Shown: positions 1 to 10,368 of the stretch, one piece after another
How the letters are laid out: every line of letters starts with the position of its first letter
How positions within the stretch are numbered: the first letter of the stretch is position 1
Origin: Neoarius graeffei
Taxonomy: Eukaryota > Chordata > Actinopteri > Siluriformes > Ariidae
Direction: 5' to 3'
DNA length: 64,000 nt
Assembly: GCF_027579695.1 (NCBI RefSeq)
Contig: NC_083575.1
Span: 31,434,882-31,498,881, forward strand
The notes under the pieces: generated by a model
What the model saw: only the letters and a program-made list of their open reading frames with translations
Told to the model about the DNA's origin: nothing
The model's database searches: none
Made by a program: the position numbers and the translations under genes

Positions 1-480
1 AGACGATAATGTCATCGAGGTAGGCGGCCGCATAAGTGGCGTGGGGGTGGAGGACCCTGTCCATCAGCCGCTGAAACGTAGTGGGCGCCCCAAACAGCCC
101 AAAAGGAAGTGTGATGAATTGGTGTAATCCGAACGGTGTGGAAAAGGCCGTTTTTTCTCGGGATAGTGGAGTCAAGGGGATCTGCCAGTACCCCTTTGTT
201 AAATTCAGTGTCAAATAAAAGCGAGCCATGCCTAGTCGATCGAGCAACTCATCAATATGAGGCACTGGGTAAGCGTCAAATTTAGACACTGCGTTAGACA
301 CTTTTCTATAGTCCACACAGAACCAGACCGACCTGTCGGCCTTGGGAACCAAGACCACCGGGCTGCTCCAGTCGCTGTGGGACTCCTCGATGATGCCCAT
401 TTCAAGCATGGCCTCGAGTTCTTCCCGAACCACCATTTTTTTGTGTTCGGGTAGCCTGTAAGGGCGGCTACGCACTACCA
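1..480 (-). pseudogene. Gmr1-like reverse transcriptase, N-terminal half, window-truncated
   Basis: In the same frame as integrase the minus strand reads fingers and palm motifs: SRPYRLPEHKK, SHSDWSSPVVLVPKA, FCVDYRKV, TKGYWQIPL, FGLFGAPTTFQRLMDR and AYLDDIIV at the very edge. The motif A aspartate, normally LDLTKGYWQ, is asparagine here (AAT, plus positions 203-205), which alone should abolish polymerisation. YLDD is the catalytic motif C. Confidence 0.88.
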
Positions 481-539
481 CCCCTGGGGGCGTCTCAATG
501 TGGTGCTCTATGAGGTTCGTGCAACCGGGCAGGGGCGAG

Positions 540-2263
540 AACACGTCCGAAAACTCGGTCTGCAACTGGGCGACCTCCGCGAGTTGGGTCGGGGAGAGAT
601 GGTCTCCACAGGGGACCGGAGAGGTATGTGACGCTAATGCCCCTTTTTGAACCTCCGGCCCCAGCTCCGCCTTCTCCGGAACCACCGACACCAACGCCAC
701 AGGGACCTCCTCATTCCAGAGTTTAAGCAGATTGAGGTGGTAAATCTGTAGGGCCCCACCCCTGTCCATTCGCCTCACCTCGTAGTCGACGTCCCCGACT
801 CGCCATGTGACCTCAAAGGGTCCTTGCCACTTGGCGATCAATTTGGAGCTCGATGTGGGCAACAGTATGAGTACCTTATCTCCCGGTGCGAACTCCCTAA
901 GGCACGTACCCTTGTTGTACAGGCGGGCTTGCCGTTCTTGGGCCTGCCGCAAATTCTCCTGGGTTAGGTGGGTGAGCGTGTGGAGTTTTGCGCGCAGGTC
1001 CATAACGTATTGAATTTCGTTTTTACTTTGTGAAGGTCCCTCCTCCCAATTTTCCCGCAGCACGTCTAGAATGCCGCGTGGCTTACGCCCATATAATAAT
1101 TCAAATGGGGAGAACCCCGTGGAGGCTTGGGGGACCTCTTGCACTGAAAACAACAAGGGCTTGAGCCACTTATCCCAATTACGTGCATCCTCACTTACGA
1201 ATTTTTAAATTATATTCTTGAGGGTGCGATTGAACCGTTCAACTAAACCGTCCGTTTGTGGGTGATACACACTGGTGCGGATCGGCTTAATCCCCAATAA
1301 CCCATACAGTTCACGCAGTGTCCGTGACATAAACGTGGTGCCTTGATCAGTCAGAATCTCTTTCGGGATTCCAACTCGGGAGATAACGCGGAAGAGCGCC
1401 TCCGCAATACTGCGTGCTGAGATATTGCGCAGAGGCACTGGTTCCGGGTATCGCATTGCATAGTCCACCAGAACTAATATAAGGCGGTACCCTCGTGCTG
1501 ACCGATCTAATGGCCCGACGAGATCCATCCCAATTCTTTTGAATGGGGTCTCGATTAATGGTAGAGGGCGCAAAGGCACTTTTGGAATGGCCGCTGGATT
1601 TACTAACTGGCATTCGCGACATGCCGTACACCACCTATGAACATTGCCGCGAATCCCCGGCCAATAGAATCGGGCCATTATTCGGGCTAGTGTCTTATCC
1701 TGCCCTAAGTGTCCAGCCATGGGATTAAAGTGAGTCGCCTGGAATACCAATTCCCGGTGGCTCTTTGGAATTAAAAGCTGCGTGATTTGCTCTTTCGTCT
1801 GAGTGTCCTGCGTCACTCGGTATAATCTATCCTTTATAATAGAAAAATAGGGGAAGGACGGGGTGGTGTTCGGCGGGAACATTTGACCATCTATTACTCT
1901 CACTTGGTCAAACGCATGCCACAGAGTCTCATCTCGTGACTGTTCTAATGGGAAATCCACAAGGGATTCCCCGAGAGAGAGAGGAGGAGCCTGTGGCTCC
2001 TCATTCTGACGCGGAGATGACGTAGACGGCTCTGTGACAGCTGCTTCCACCAAGGCGACACCGGGACCTCCCCCTGCTGAAGTATGGCAGGACCCACTTG
2101 TCACTAAACGGCTCATCAATTCCCTGAACCCCGGCCAATCAGTCCCCAAAATTATTGAGTGGGTGAGGCGAGGATTAACCGCCGCCTTTACTATAAATTT
2201 TTCCCCTCGGAAAAAATGTGGACCAACACCAAGGGGTAGCTGTGAACATCCCCATGCACACAC
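540..2263 (-). pseudogene. Gmr1-like integrase region, interrupted by a stop
   Basis: A 352-codon frame (2263-1205) carries the end of protease (ILGTDWPGF), then the HHCC zinc domain (HFNPMAGH ... CTACRECQ). The DDE core follows, with D in GMDLVGPL, D in ILTDQGTTF and E in GLVERFNRT. A TAA at 1205-1207 ends it, but the same frame resumes at once (KFVSEDARNW) and carries the integrase C-terminal region, including FSPFELLYGRKPRG and GPFEVTWRVGDVDYEV. No reverse transcriptase lies between protease and integrase, which is the key point for classification. Confidence 0.88.
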
Positions 2264-3306
2264 AACACCTTCACCCCCTGTGCTCCCCCCAATGCCTCAT
2301 TTTGCACCAGGCTTTGGTGAATGGAGGTTTGGTTACAACCGGAGTCCACCAACGCCTGATATGTATCCCCTTGAATACTCACCGGTATGCAATATGCTCC
2401 GGCCCGATCGAGGGCAGCTCCTGGCGCGTCGGGGATCCGAACCACCGCGTCCACCTCCATTACCGTGCACTGCTGTTGGAGGTGGCCCGGCTCCCCGCAG
2501 CGCCAGCAAACCGGCCCGGGCTTCCTCTCTGCACCGGTGTTCTGGGGCTCACTCACCTGAGGGGGGGGAGAGACAGACATGGAAGGGAGAAACAGGAGGG
2601 CACTGCGGGTGTGGTGGGCCGGCTGAGGTGGCGCCGGCCCCTGCCTCCGCGGTGGGGGAATGGGGCGAGGACGGGACACAGGAGGAGAGGGAGAGAGAGA
2701 GAGAGAAGAGGAGAGAAGAGAAGAGGCTGTCTGCTGTCCTGCCACCGGGACAGCCGCCAAATGGTCCTCCGCCAGCTCGATGACCTGATCCAGCGACACT
2801 GGGAGTTGCTGGCCAAACGCGAACGGCCGGCCGACTTCCTCCAAGCGCAAAGCGCGGAAGCGCTGGTGCTGCTGTTCGGGGGTGCACCCCACACGCTGGA
2901 GGACGGCCCAGCGAAGGTCCGCGTAGGCTAGCCGGCGGTCGGCGGGGAGCTGCAGCGTGGCCAGCTGCGCCTCTCCCATTAGCAGGGGGAGGAGGCGTGC
3001 CGCGCGCTGATCCATCGGCCACCCCGAGGTCTCCGCAACTTGCTCAAAGAGCGTGATAAATGCCTCGGGGTTGTCCTGCGGGCCCATCTTTGTTAGGGTG
3101 AGGGGGGACGGGCCCGTGGTGGGAGCGTTGGTGGACCCCGCCGATGCGAGGAGGTGCCGGAACGCCTGTCGATCCTCTTGCTGGGCCAACACTAGGGCCT
3201 CGAACCGCTGTTGCTGCTCCTTACAGAGAGTGACTAGCGCCTGGTGCTGGCTTTGCTGGGCCGTGGTGAGGGCGTGGACCAGGTCGGCGAACAGGGAAGA
3301 CTCCAT
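2191..3306 (-). pseudogene. Gmr1-like gag-protease ORF, internally deleted and frameshifted
   Basis: The open frame is 371 codons from ATG at 3306. It has a glutamine-rich helical N-terminus and a capsid region, then a serine- and proline-rich low-complexity tract (from the GA-rich bases near 2690-2725). Next come a nucleocapsid CCHC knuckle (CWRCGEPGHLQQQC, about residue 265) and a pepsin-like protease active site (VDSGCNQTS, about residue 318). The capsid C-terminal part, the SCAN-like segment of this family, looks shortened: FAFGQQL runs straight into SLDQVIELAEDHL. The frame is lost near 2205-2215 in a T/A run between protease and integrase. Gag would form the particle and protease would process it; this copy can do neither as a polyprotein. 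Confidence 0.85.
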
Positions 3307-3333
3307 GGGGCTGTTTGGCTTCTGCGCTCCAGG

Positions 3334-3351
3334 TCCTGGGTTTCAGCACCA
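3334..3351 (-). other. Primer-binding site of the Gmr1-like element
   Basis: The minus strand reads TGGTGCTGAAACCCAGGA one base after the LTR end. TGG followed by about 15 nt complementary to a tRNA 3' end is the usual form. I do not name the tRNA. Confidence 0.6.
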
Positions 3352-3352
3352 C

Positions 3353-3665
3353 TGTAGCTGTTCTCGTGTAGGGGTGGAGCACAGAAGACGGCAGGACAGA
3401 GTTCAGGTTGGTACAGCATTTTATTGCTACACTTTTCAGTCTAACACTTAGTTCGAATTTTCACAGACACACACACACACAGAATCGGCGTCTGGTTTGG
3501 GGGAGAGCCCCTCTGCTCTCGCTCTCCCTCCTTAAGTAGGGCGCGGTCACTGGGAAGACACACAAACAGGTTAATTGACATCAGGTGTAGTGATTCTGCC
3601 ACTTACCTTCCCCGACTCCGCCCTCCTGTCACAGACCGGTGCTTGACCACGCCCCCGCTGCCACA
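3353..3665 (-). repeat. 5' LTR of the Gmr1-like element
   Basis: Read on the minus strand this 313-bp block begins TGTGGCAG and ends CTACA, so it has TG...CA ends, and the primer-binding site follows one base later. It holds an AATAAA signal near 3416-3423 and a CTACTTAAGG TATA-like box near 3535. The ends are inferred from the terminal dinucleotides because the second LTR is outside the window. Confidence 0.75.
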
Positions 3666-4097
3666 AATCCACAATCCAGGACCATGGCCAGGACTATGAG
3701 GCCACTGGGGTCCTGACCGTGGTCATTTTTAAGAGCTGAAAATACATTTGTATGCTAAATATTCGACTGGATAAAAAAAATAAAGAATAACATTAAAACG
3801 TCTCCGTAAAATGTGCATTTTTAATTATGTTAAACGTTGATTCTGTCTTCTGTGTCTGTTTCGTGCACGCGGCTCTGAGACCAAGAACACAAAAGCGAAT
3901 GAGCGCGCGACTCGGGGGAAGAACGCAGTGCAGTAGACACTTTTTTTTCATGGTAACCATCAGTGCACTTTCAAGCTGTTAAATTTACATTTTTGAAGCA
4001 GTGCAGTTGTAGCCTACCTTGTTTGTGATTTTAAAATAAATCATTTGATAAGCCAAAGCAATAGAGTGGAAAGTTTCAAGTGATGTTTACCTTGGAT
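3666..4097. other. Unclassified intergenic DNA with first copy of a diverged repeat
   Basis: No gene seen. 3840-4075 resembles 4530-4790 (shared landmarks: CTGTGTCTGT, ATGGTAACCATCA, a TTTGTTTGTGA block and AATAAATCATT). It is either an old duplication or two copies of an unnamed repeat. Confidence 0.4.
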
Positions 4098-4111
4098 AAC
4101 TTTGCCTTGTG

Positions 4112-4479
4112 GGACGGCACGGTGGTGTAGTGGTTAGCGCTGTTGCCTCACAGCAAGAAGGTCCGGGTTTGAGCCCCATGGCCGGCGAGGGCCTTTCTGT
4201 GCGGAGTTTGCATGTTCTCCCCATGTCCGTGTGAGTTTCCTCCAGGTGGTTTCCCCCACAGTCCAAAGACATGCAGGTTAGGTTAACTGGTGGCTCTAAA
4301 TTGACCGTAGGTGTGAATGTGAGTGTGAATGGTTGTCTGTGTCTATGTGTCAGCCCTGTGATGACCTGGCGACTTGTCCAGGGTGTACCCCGCCTTTCGC
4401 CCGTAGTCAGCTGGGATAGGCTCCAGCTTGCCTGCGACCCTGTAGAACAGGATAAAGCGGCTAGAGATAATGAGATGAG
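4112..4479 (+). mobile_element. tRNA-derived SINE, DANA/Mermaid-like, GATGA tail
   Basis: The head has Pol III promoter-like boxes (GGTGTAGTGGTTAG as box A, GGTTTGAGCCC as box B). The conserved core TTTGCATGTTCTCCCC...CACAGTCCAAAGACATGCAG follows, then a family-specific body and a TAATGAGATGAGA tail. A 14-bp target duplication, AACTTTG(C/T)CTTGTG, flanks it at 4098-4111 and 4480-4493. Confidence 0.9.
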
Positions 4480-4493
4480 AACTTTGTCTTGTG

Positions 4494-4997
4494 ATATTAG
4501 AGAGGGTAAGAGGATCTTGGTGGGATTGGGTCCTCTGTGTCTGTATCTTGCGTGCATGGGAGAGCAAGAACAGAAAAAAAACAACAAGATAGGGCAGGCT
4601 ATGACAGTGTACGACCCCCAAAAGAACGCAGTTCTAGACACTGCGAGTGCTCATTCTAGAGCGTGTGCATGGTAACCATCAGCACACTTCCATAAAGCTG
4701 TTAAAATTTAGCCTACAGGTTTTCGAAGCAGTACAGCTTTGTTTGTGAACTTTAATAAATCATTCGGTAAGTCAAAGCAATATTTGTAAGAAGGGTTCTG
4801 ACTTGATTTTGCTGTGATTTTTGTAAAGATAAAAGGCTCAGCCATGCAAAGGCTAAAAACATGGCTTAGGTCCACCATGTCCAATGACAGATTGACAGGC
4901 CTAGCATCAGAAAGTGGAAGTGGACCAGGAGAAAGTCCTTAGATGGTGGGATGCCTCTGGTCACAGGAGGATTCAGCTAGCCTTTGATGAAAGAGGT
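4494..4997. other. Unclassified intergenic DNA with second copy of the diverged repeat
   Basis: Apart from the repeat copy at 4530-4790 I see nothing recognisable. Confidence 0.35.
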
Positions 4998-5011
4998 TGT
5001 TGTTGAGATTT

Positions 5012-5372
5012 CATCTCATCTCATTATCTCTAGCCGCTTTATCCTGTTCTACAGGGTTGCAGGCAAGCTGGAGCTTATCCCAGCTGACTACAGGCAAAAG
5101 GCAGGGTACACCCTGGACAAGTCGCCAGGCCATCACAGGGCTGACACATAGACACACACAACCATTCACACTCACATTCACACCTATGGTCAATTTAGAG
5201 TCACCAGTTAACCTAACCTGCATGTCTTTGGGGGAAACTGGAGCACCCGGAGAAAACCCACGCGGACAACATGCAAACTCCGCACAGAAAGGCCCTCGCC
5301 GGTCACGGGGTTCGAACCTGGACCTTCTTGCTGTGAGGCGACAGCACTAACCACTACACCACCATGCCACCC
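5012..5372 (-). mobile_element. DANA/Mermaid-like SINE
   Basis: Same family as 4112-4479, reversed. The tail (CTCATCTCATTATCTC) is at the left and the tRNA-like head at the right. It is flanked by the 14-bp duplication TGTTGTTGAGATTT at 4998-5011 and 5373-5386. Confidence 0.9.
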
Positions 5373-5386
5373 TGTTGTTGAGATTT

Positions 5387-5833
5387 GTAAACCAATTTTC
5401 TGTGGTGCCATTTGCACTAATAATCACTTATTTCTGCCTAAATATTCTTTTTTATTTTGTCATTTCAGTATGCTGAGCTGAAGAAACCAGGAATCTGGGA
5501 ATCTGATACACAGGCAAACTGTTCAACAAGTTTAAAGTTACCCCTACTCTTTATTCAAACATGGTGGTGTATACTGATTTTTTTCCCAGAATTTTTTTTG
5601 TGTTTGTGTGTGTAACGGACGCCAGATTGTTAATGTATCTTAGTTCCATAGGCTACATGGTTAGGATATCTTTTGTCCTCATTGCTTGGGCCAAATCAAA
5701 CCATTAAACAAGCTTAAATTATTCTTACTCTTGCCACATACGTGATTTTTTTTTCAAAACTGATGATATTCAGTTCAAACACCATTAAAAGTAATTTCAG
5801 GAATAGATCTCTTGTGTGACGTGTAATTCACCC
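5387..5833. other. Unclassified AT-rich intergenic DNA
   Basis: No gene, RNA or named repeat recognised. Confidence 0.4.
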
Positions 5834-5859
5834 CTCTCATTTGAATCTCGTCTCGTCTC

Positions 5860-8292
5860 GTCTTCTTCTGCTTTATCCGGGGCCAGGTCGCGGAGGCAGC
5901 AGTCTGAGCATGGAAGCCCAAACTTCCCTTTCCCCAGACACCTCGGCCAGCTCCACGGGAAGAACATCGAGGTGTTCCCAGGCCAGCCGAGAGACTTAGC
6001 CCCTCCAGCGTGTCCTGGGTCTTCCCCAGGGCCTCCTCCCGGGGGGACATGCCTGGAACACCTCCCAAGGGAAGCGTCCAGGAGGCATCCGAAAAAGATG
6101 CCCGAGCCACCTCAGCTGATTCCTCTCGATGTGGAGGAGCAGCGGCTCTACTCCGAGCTCCTCCCAAGTGACTGTGCTTCTCACCCTATCTCTAAAGGAG
6201 CGCCCAGACACCCTGCGAAGGAAACTCATTTCGGCCGCTTGTATGTATCCGCGATCTTGTTCTTTTGGTCATTACCCAAAGCTCATGACCATAGGTGAGA
6301 GTCGGAACGTAGATCGACCGGTAAATTGAGAGCTTCGCCTTTTGGCTCAGCTCCTTCTTCACCACGACGGACCGGTAAAGCGACCGCATCACTGCGGAGG
6401 CTGCACCGATCCACCTGTCGATCTCATGCTCCACCCTTCCCTCACTCGTGAACAAGATCCCGAGATACTTAAACTCCTCCACTTGAGGCAGGACTTCTCC
6501 ACCAACCTGGAGAGGGCAAGCCACCCTTTTCCGGTCGAGAACCATGGCCTCGGACTTGGAGGTGCTGATTCTCATCCCAGCCGCTTCACACTCGACTGCA
6601 AACCGCCCCAGTGCATGCTGAAGGTCCTGGCTTGAAGAAGCCAACAGGACAACATCATCCGCAAAAAGCAGAGATGAAATCCTGTGGTTCCCAAACAGGA
6701 TTCCTTCCAGCCCCTGGCTGCGCCTAGAAATTCTGTCCATAAAAATTATGAACAGAACCGGTGACAAAGGGCAGCCCTGCCAGAGTCCAACATGCACTGG
6801 GAACAGGTCTGACTTACTGCCGGCAATGCGAACCAGACTCCTGCTCCGTTCGTACAGGGACCGGACAGCCCTTAGCAAAGAGCCCCGAACCCCATACTCC
6901 CGAAGCACCCCCCACAGAATACCACGACGGACACGGTCGAATGCCTTCTCCAGATCCACAAAGCACATGTGGACTGGTTGGGCAAACTCCCATGAACCCT
7001 CGAGCACCCTATGAAGGGTATAGAGCTGGTCTAGTGTTCCGCAACCAGGACGAAAACCGCATTGTTCCTCTGGATCCGAGGTTCGACTATCGGTCGAATT
7101 CTCCTCTCCAGTACCCTGGAGCAAACCTTCCCTGGGAGGCTGAGAAGTGTGATTCCCCTATAATTGGAGCACACTCTCTGGTCCCCTTTCTTAAAAAGAG
7201 GGACCACCACCCCAGTCTGCCACTCCAGAGGCACTGTCCCCGACCACCATGCGATGTTGCAGAGGCATGTCAACCAAGACAGCCCCACAACATCCAGAGA
7301 CTTGAGATACTCAGGGCGGATCTCATCCACCCCCGGTGCCTTGCCACCGAGGAGCTTGCAAACCACCTCAGTGACTTTGGCTTGGGTAATGGACGAGTCC
7401 ACCTCTGAGTCATCAGCCTCAGTCTCCTCAATGGAAGACATGACGGTGGGATTGAGGAGATCCTCAAAGTATTCCTTCCACCGCCCGACAATGTCCCCAG
7501 TCAAGGTCAACAGCTCCCCACCCGCAATGTAAACAGTGTTGGCAGAGTACTGCTTCCCCCTCCTGAGGTGCCAGACGGTTTGCCAGAATTTCTTCGAGGC
7601 CGACCGATAGTCCTTCTCCATGGCCTCCCCGAACTCCTCCCAGTTCCGAGTTTTTGCCTCCGCAACTGCCCGAGCTGCGGCATGCCTGGCCTGCCGATAC
7701 CCGTCAGCTGCCTCAGGAGTCCCGGAGGTCAACATGGCCCGATAGGACTCCTTCTTCAGCTTGACGGCATCCCTTACTTCTGGTGTCCACCAGTGGGTTC
7801 AGGGATTGCTGCCACAACAGGCACCGGAGACCTTGCGGCCACAGCTCTGAACAGCTGCGTCCACAGTGGAGGTAGAGAACATGGTCCACTCAGACTCAAT
7901 GTCCCCCACCTCCCTCGGAAGCTGGGAAAAGCTCTCCCAGAGGTGGGAGTTAAAGACCTCCCCGACAGAGTGCTCGGCCAGATGTTCCCAGCAGACCCTC
8001 ACCATACGTTTGGGCCTGCCAGGTCTGTCCGGCTTCCTCCTCTGCCAGCGGATCCAACTCACCACCAGGTGGTGATCAGTTGACAGCTCAGCCCCTCTCT
8101 TCACCCAAGTGTCCAAGACATAGGGCCGGAGATCAGATGAAACGACAACAAAGTCTATCATCAACCTCCAACCTAAGGTGTCCTGGTGTCACGTGCACTT
8201 ATGGACATCCCTATGCTCGAACATGGTGTTTGTTATGGACAAACCATGACTAGCACAGAAGTCCAATAACAAAACACCACTCGGGTTCATCA
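5860..8292 (-). pseudogene. LINE ORF2: endonuclease C-terminus, reverse transcriptase, C-terminal region
   Basis: Reading leftwards, the endonuclease end comes first ([42 protein letters not shown]), then a linker (SASKKFWQTVWHLRRGKQYS). Reverse transcriptase motifs follow: GKAPGVDEIRPEYLKSL, VVVPLFKKGDQRVCSNYRGI, CFVDLEKAFDRV, GCPLSPVLFIIFMD and LLFADDVVLLASS. The C-terminal part includes PTLTYGHELWVMTKR and the arginine-rich GRRPWGRPRTRW. The frame is broken several times, near 7740, 7060 and 6220, so no full ORF2 protein could be made. Confidence 0.88.
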
Positions 8293-9050
8293 AAACCCTT
8301 ATGGAGAAACAATCAAGGACCGTGACGTCGCCCGGTATGGCGCAGCCGGGGCCCCACCCTGGAGCCAGGCCTGGGGTTGGGGCTTGTATGCGAGCGCTTG
8401 GTGGCTGGGCCTTTGCCCATGGGGCCCAGCCGGGCTCAGCCCGAAGAGGTGACGTGGGCCCGACCTCCTGTGGGTTCACCACCCACAGAGGTAGCAGTAG
8501 GGGGCTGGTGCAGTGTGGATTGGGCGGCAGTCGAAGGCAGGGGCCTCGACGACCTGATCCCCGGACACAGTGGCTAGCTGTTGGGACATGGAATGTCACT
8601 TCGCTGGGGGGGAAAGAGCCTGAGCTTGTGCGGGAGGTTGAGAGGTACCGGCTAGAGATAGTCGGGCTCACCTCCACGCACAGCTTGGGCTCTGGAACCC
8701 AGCTCCTCGAGAGGGGCTGGACTCTCCACTTCTCTGGAGTCGCCCATGGTGAGCGGCGGCGGGCTGGTGTGGGCTTGCTTATAGCTCCCCAGCTCAGCCG
8801 GCATGTGTTGGAGTTTACCCCAGTGAACGAGAGGGTCGCCTCTCTGTGCCTTTGGACTGGGGAGAGGGCTCTTGCTGTTGTTTGTGCCTACGGGCCGAAT
8901 AGCAGTATAGAGTATCCGGCCTTCTTGGAGTCCCTGGGAGAGGTACTGAGGGGTGCTCAGACTGGGGACTCCATTGTGCTACTGGGGGACTTCAATGCTC
9001 ACGTGGACGATGACAGTGACACCTGGAGGGGCGTGGTTGGGAGGAACGGC
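8293..9050 (+). pseudogene. Inverted 5' end of the LINE: 5' UTR and endonuclease N-terminus
   Basis: The plus frame carries the start of an exonuclease-endonuclease-phosphatase domain: [41 protein letters not shown] and [20 protein letters not shown]-rich leader-like sequence precedes it (8305-8575). These residues belong immediately upstream of [10 protein letters not shown], which is encoded on the other strand at 8292, so the breakpoint is inside the nuclease domain and very few codons are missing. Confidence 0.88.
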
Positions 9051-9063
9051 CTCTCATTTAAAT

Positions 9064-9250
9064 ATGTCGCAAATTTTTTGGCGCGCGCTTTGCACATCAT
9101 GGACCTCAGGGATTTTAAAATGCTGCTCCGGCCCTTTCCAGGACACCAGTGGGGCCTCGACCCGCATCGCTGTCAACTTCTCACCCAGCACAGCCGGCCG
9201 GATGGTGTCAAAAGCACTGGAGAAATCAAAAAACATGATCCTCACAGTGC
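9064..9250 (-). pseudogene. Rex1/CR1-like LINE reverse transcriptase fragment
   Basis: The minus frame reads [20 protein letters not shown]...APLVSW. The [10 protein letters not shown] motif is motif A of Rex1/CR1-type reverse transcriptases. The piece is about 60 codons, with no motif C, and is the site into which the LINE at 5847-9050 inserted. Confidence 0.7.
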
Positions 9251-9278
9251 TGGCTGTCTTGTCTTGTTATTGATCGGT

Positions 9279-9382
9279 ATGGAAAGGTTTTGCTGCGTTT
9301 TTGGATGTGCAGATCGTTTTGAACAAAACAAGGACAGCAGATTGTTTAATTTACCAAAAGCAGACCGCCAGGCTGTTAGAGT
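9279..9382 (+). pseudogene. Possible THAP-type zinc finger N-terminus
   Basis: The frame reads [20 protein letters not shown], then RLFNLPK. CCVFGC followed by an F-x-LP motif looks like the start of a THAP (C2CH) DNA-binding domain. It is cut by the TIR of the hAT-like element at 9383, and I cannot find the W, second Cys-His pair or the rest. It is probably transposon-derived. Confidence 0.4.
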
Positions 9383-10368
9383 CAGTGTTGCCAGATACTG
9401 CTGACGTTTTCCAGCCCAAAATATGTTCAAAACCCGCCAAAATGCACTTAAAACCGCCCAAAATGTAAAATGTACTTGATGCCTATCTTGTAAAGTAAAA
9501 ATATGCAGCTAAAGACCAGTATGCTATTTGTAAATCGAACAACAATGCAAACAACTTCTAAATGGCAACATGAGATCGTCAGTGCTGGAGGTGAAACATC
9601 TGCTGTCTGGTACTAGGCTACGTATGGTTGAATCAGATTATAACTTTGCAATCATCTGCTGTGTTCTGAATCCTACATGCACCAGTAGGTGACACACACG
9701 CATAATATTATGTAGGCTATGTTAGGCTACGATGCATATCTAACATCTGCATTGCTGAGGTTATTTATTTTCTATTTGTCTTTTATTTATTTATCTTTTA
9801 ATTTATCCTGTTTGTTTTATTAATTTTATAGGCCTAGTTATTCTGCTTAATTTATTTTTGTCTACATCCATGTATTTTCTTCATCTGTTATCCTGATTTT
9901 TGTGGATTTGTTAGATTGTACCTGTTTTATATACTTCAATTAAAAAAAAAGTTAGGCTACGATGCATGGCTGAATGTAACATGAGAAGAGAAAATGGAGA
10001 ATGGATTGCGTCATTCTTATTTACTAGTTTATGAGTTCAGTTTCTGCACTACATTACACACATTCATATTAGTCTTACAGTTACATCGACATTTTTTTGT
10101 TTAAATAATACTTAATGAGATTAATGTTTATTGTTAATGATTAATTTAGGCCAATGCTCGATTTTGGTTGTTTAAAATACCTAAGGGGTACTGGGTAAAC
10201 TAGGTCTATGACTTGCCTCAGTTGACCAAAGATAGCTGTTTTTCCTGATTTCCTTCGCATTATCAAGAACATCATTCGGCTTAGTTTAATATGGATTGGA
10301 TTGGATGTAGACTAGTGGACGTAGATAGTACATAGAATGTGCTGCATCAAAGTTCTTCTAAGGCTATA

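Larger units (their letters stand above)
1..3665 (-). mobile_element. Gmr1-like Ty3/Gypsy LTR retrotransposon, 5' part, runs off the left edge
   Basis: On the minus strand the order is LTR (3665-3353), primer-binding site, gag with a CCHC knuckle, aspartic protease, integrase (about 2000-540) and then reverse transcriptase (about 480-1, with YLDD at the window edge). Integrase ahead of reverse transcriptase is the order of the Gmr1-like group of deuterostome Ty3/Gypsy elements, not of standard Gypsy. The copy is dead: it has a frameshift after protease, an in-frame stop in integrase and a lost catalytic Asp in reverse transcriptase. RNase H and the 3' LTR lie outside the window, so target duplications cannot be checked. 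Confidence 0.9.
5847..9050 (-). mobile_element. APE-type LINE insertion with 5' inversion
   Basis: 5847-8292 is on the minus strand and encodes the endonuclease C-terminus, reverse transcriptase and C-terminal region. 8293-9050 is on the plus strand and holds the 5' UTR-like segment and the endonuclease N-terminus. One 13-bp target duplication surrounds the whole block: CTCTCATTTGAAT at 5834-5846 and CTCTCATTTAAAT at 9051-9063, so both orientations arrived together. The 3' end is a short CGAGA-type simple tail. This is a common teleost LINE; I do not assign the clade with certainty. Confidence 0.9.

Noticed and set aside
2034..2931. Plus-strand frames of 249 and 237 codons
   Set aside because: They are antisense to the gag-protease frame, which has recognisable motifs. 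GC-rich composition keeps them open.
6748..8083. Plus-strand frames of 88 to 215 codons across 6.7-8.1 kb
   Set aside because: They are antisense shadows of the LINE reverse transcriptase.
8301..9404. 367-codon plus-strand ORF as a separate gene
   Set aside because: It joins a LINE 5' UTR, an inverted endonuclease N-terminus, antisense Rex1-like sequence and a THAP-like start. It is not one gene.
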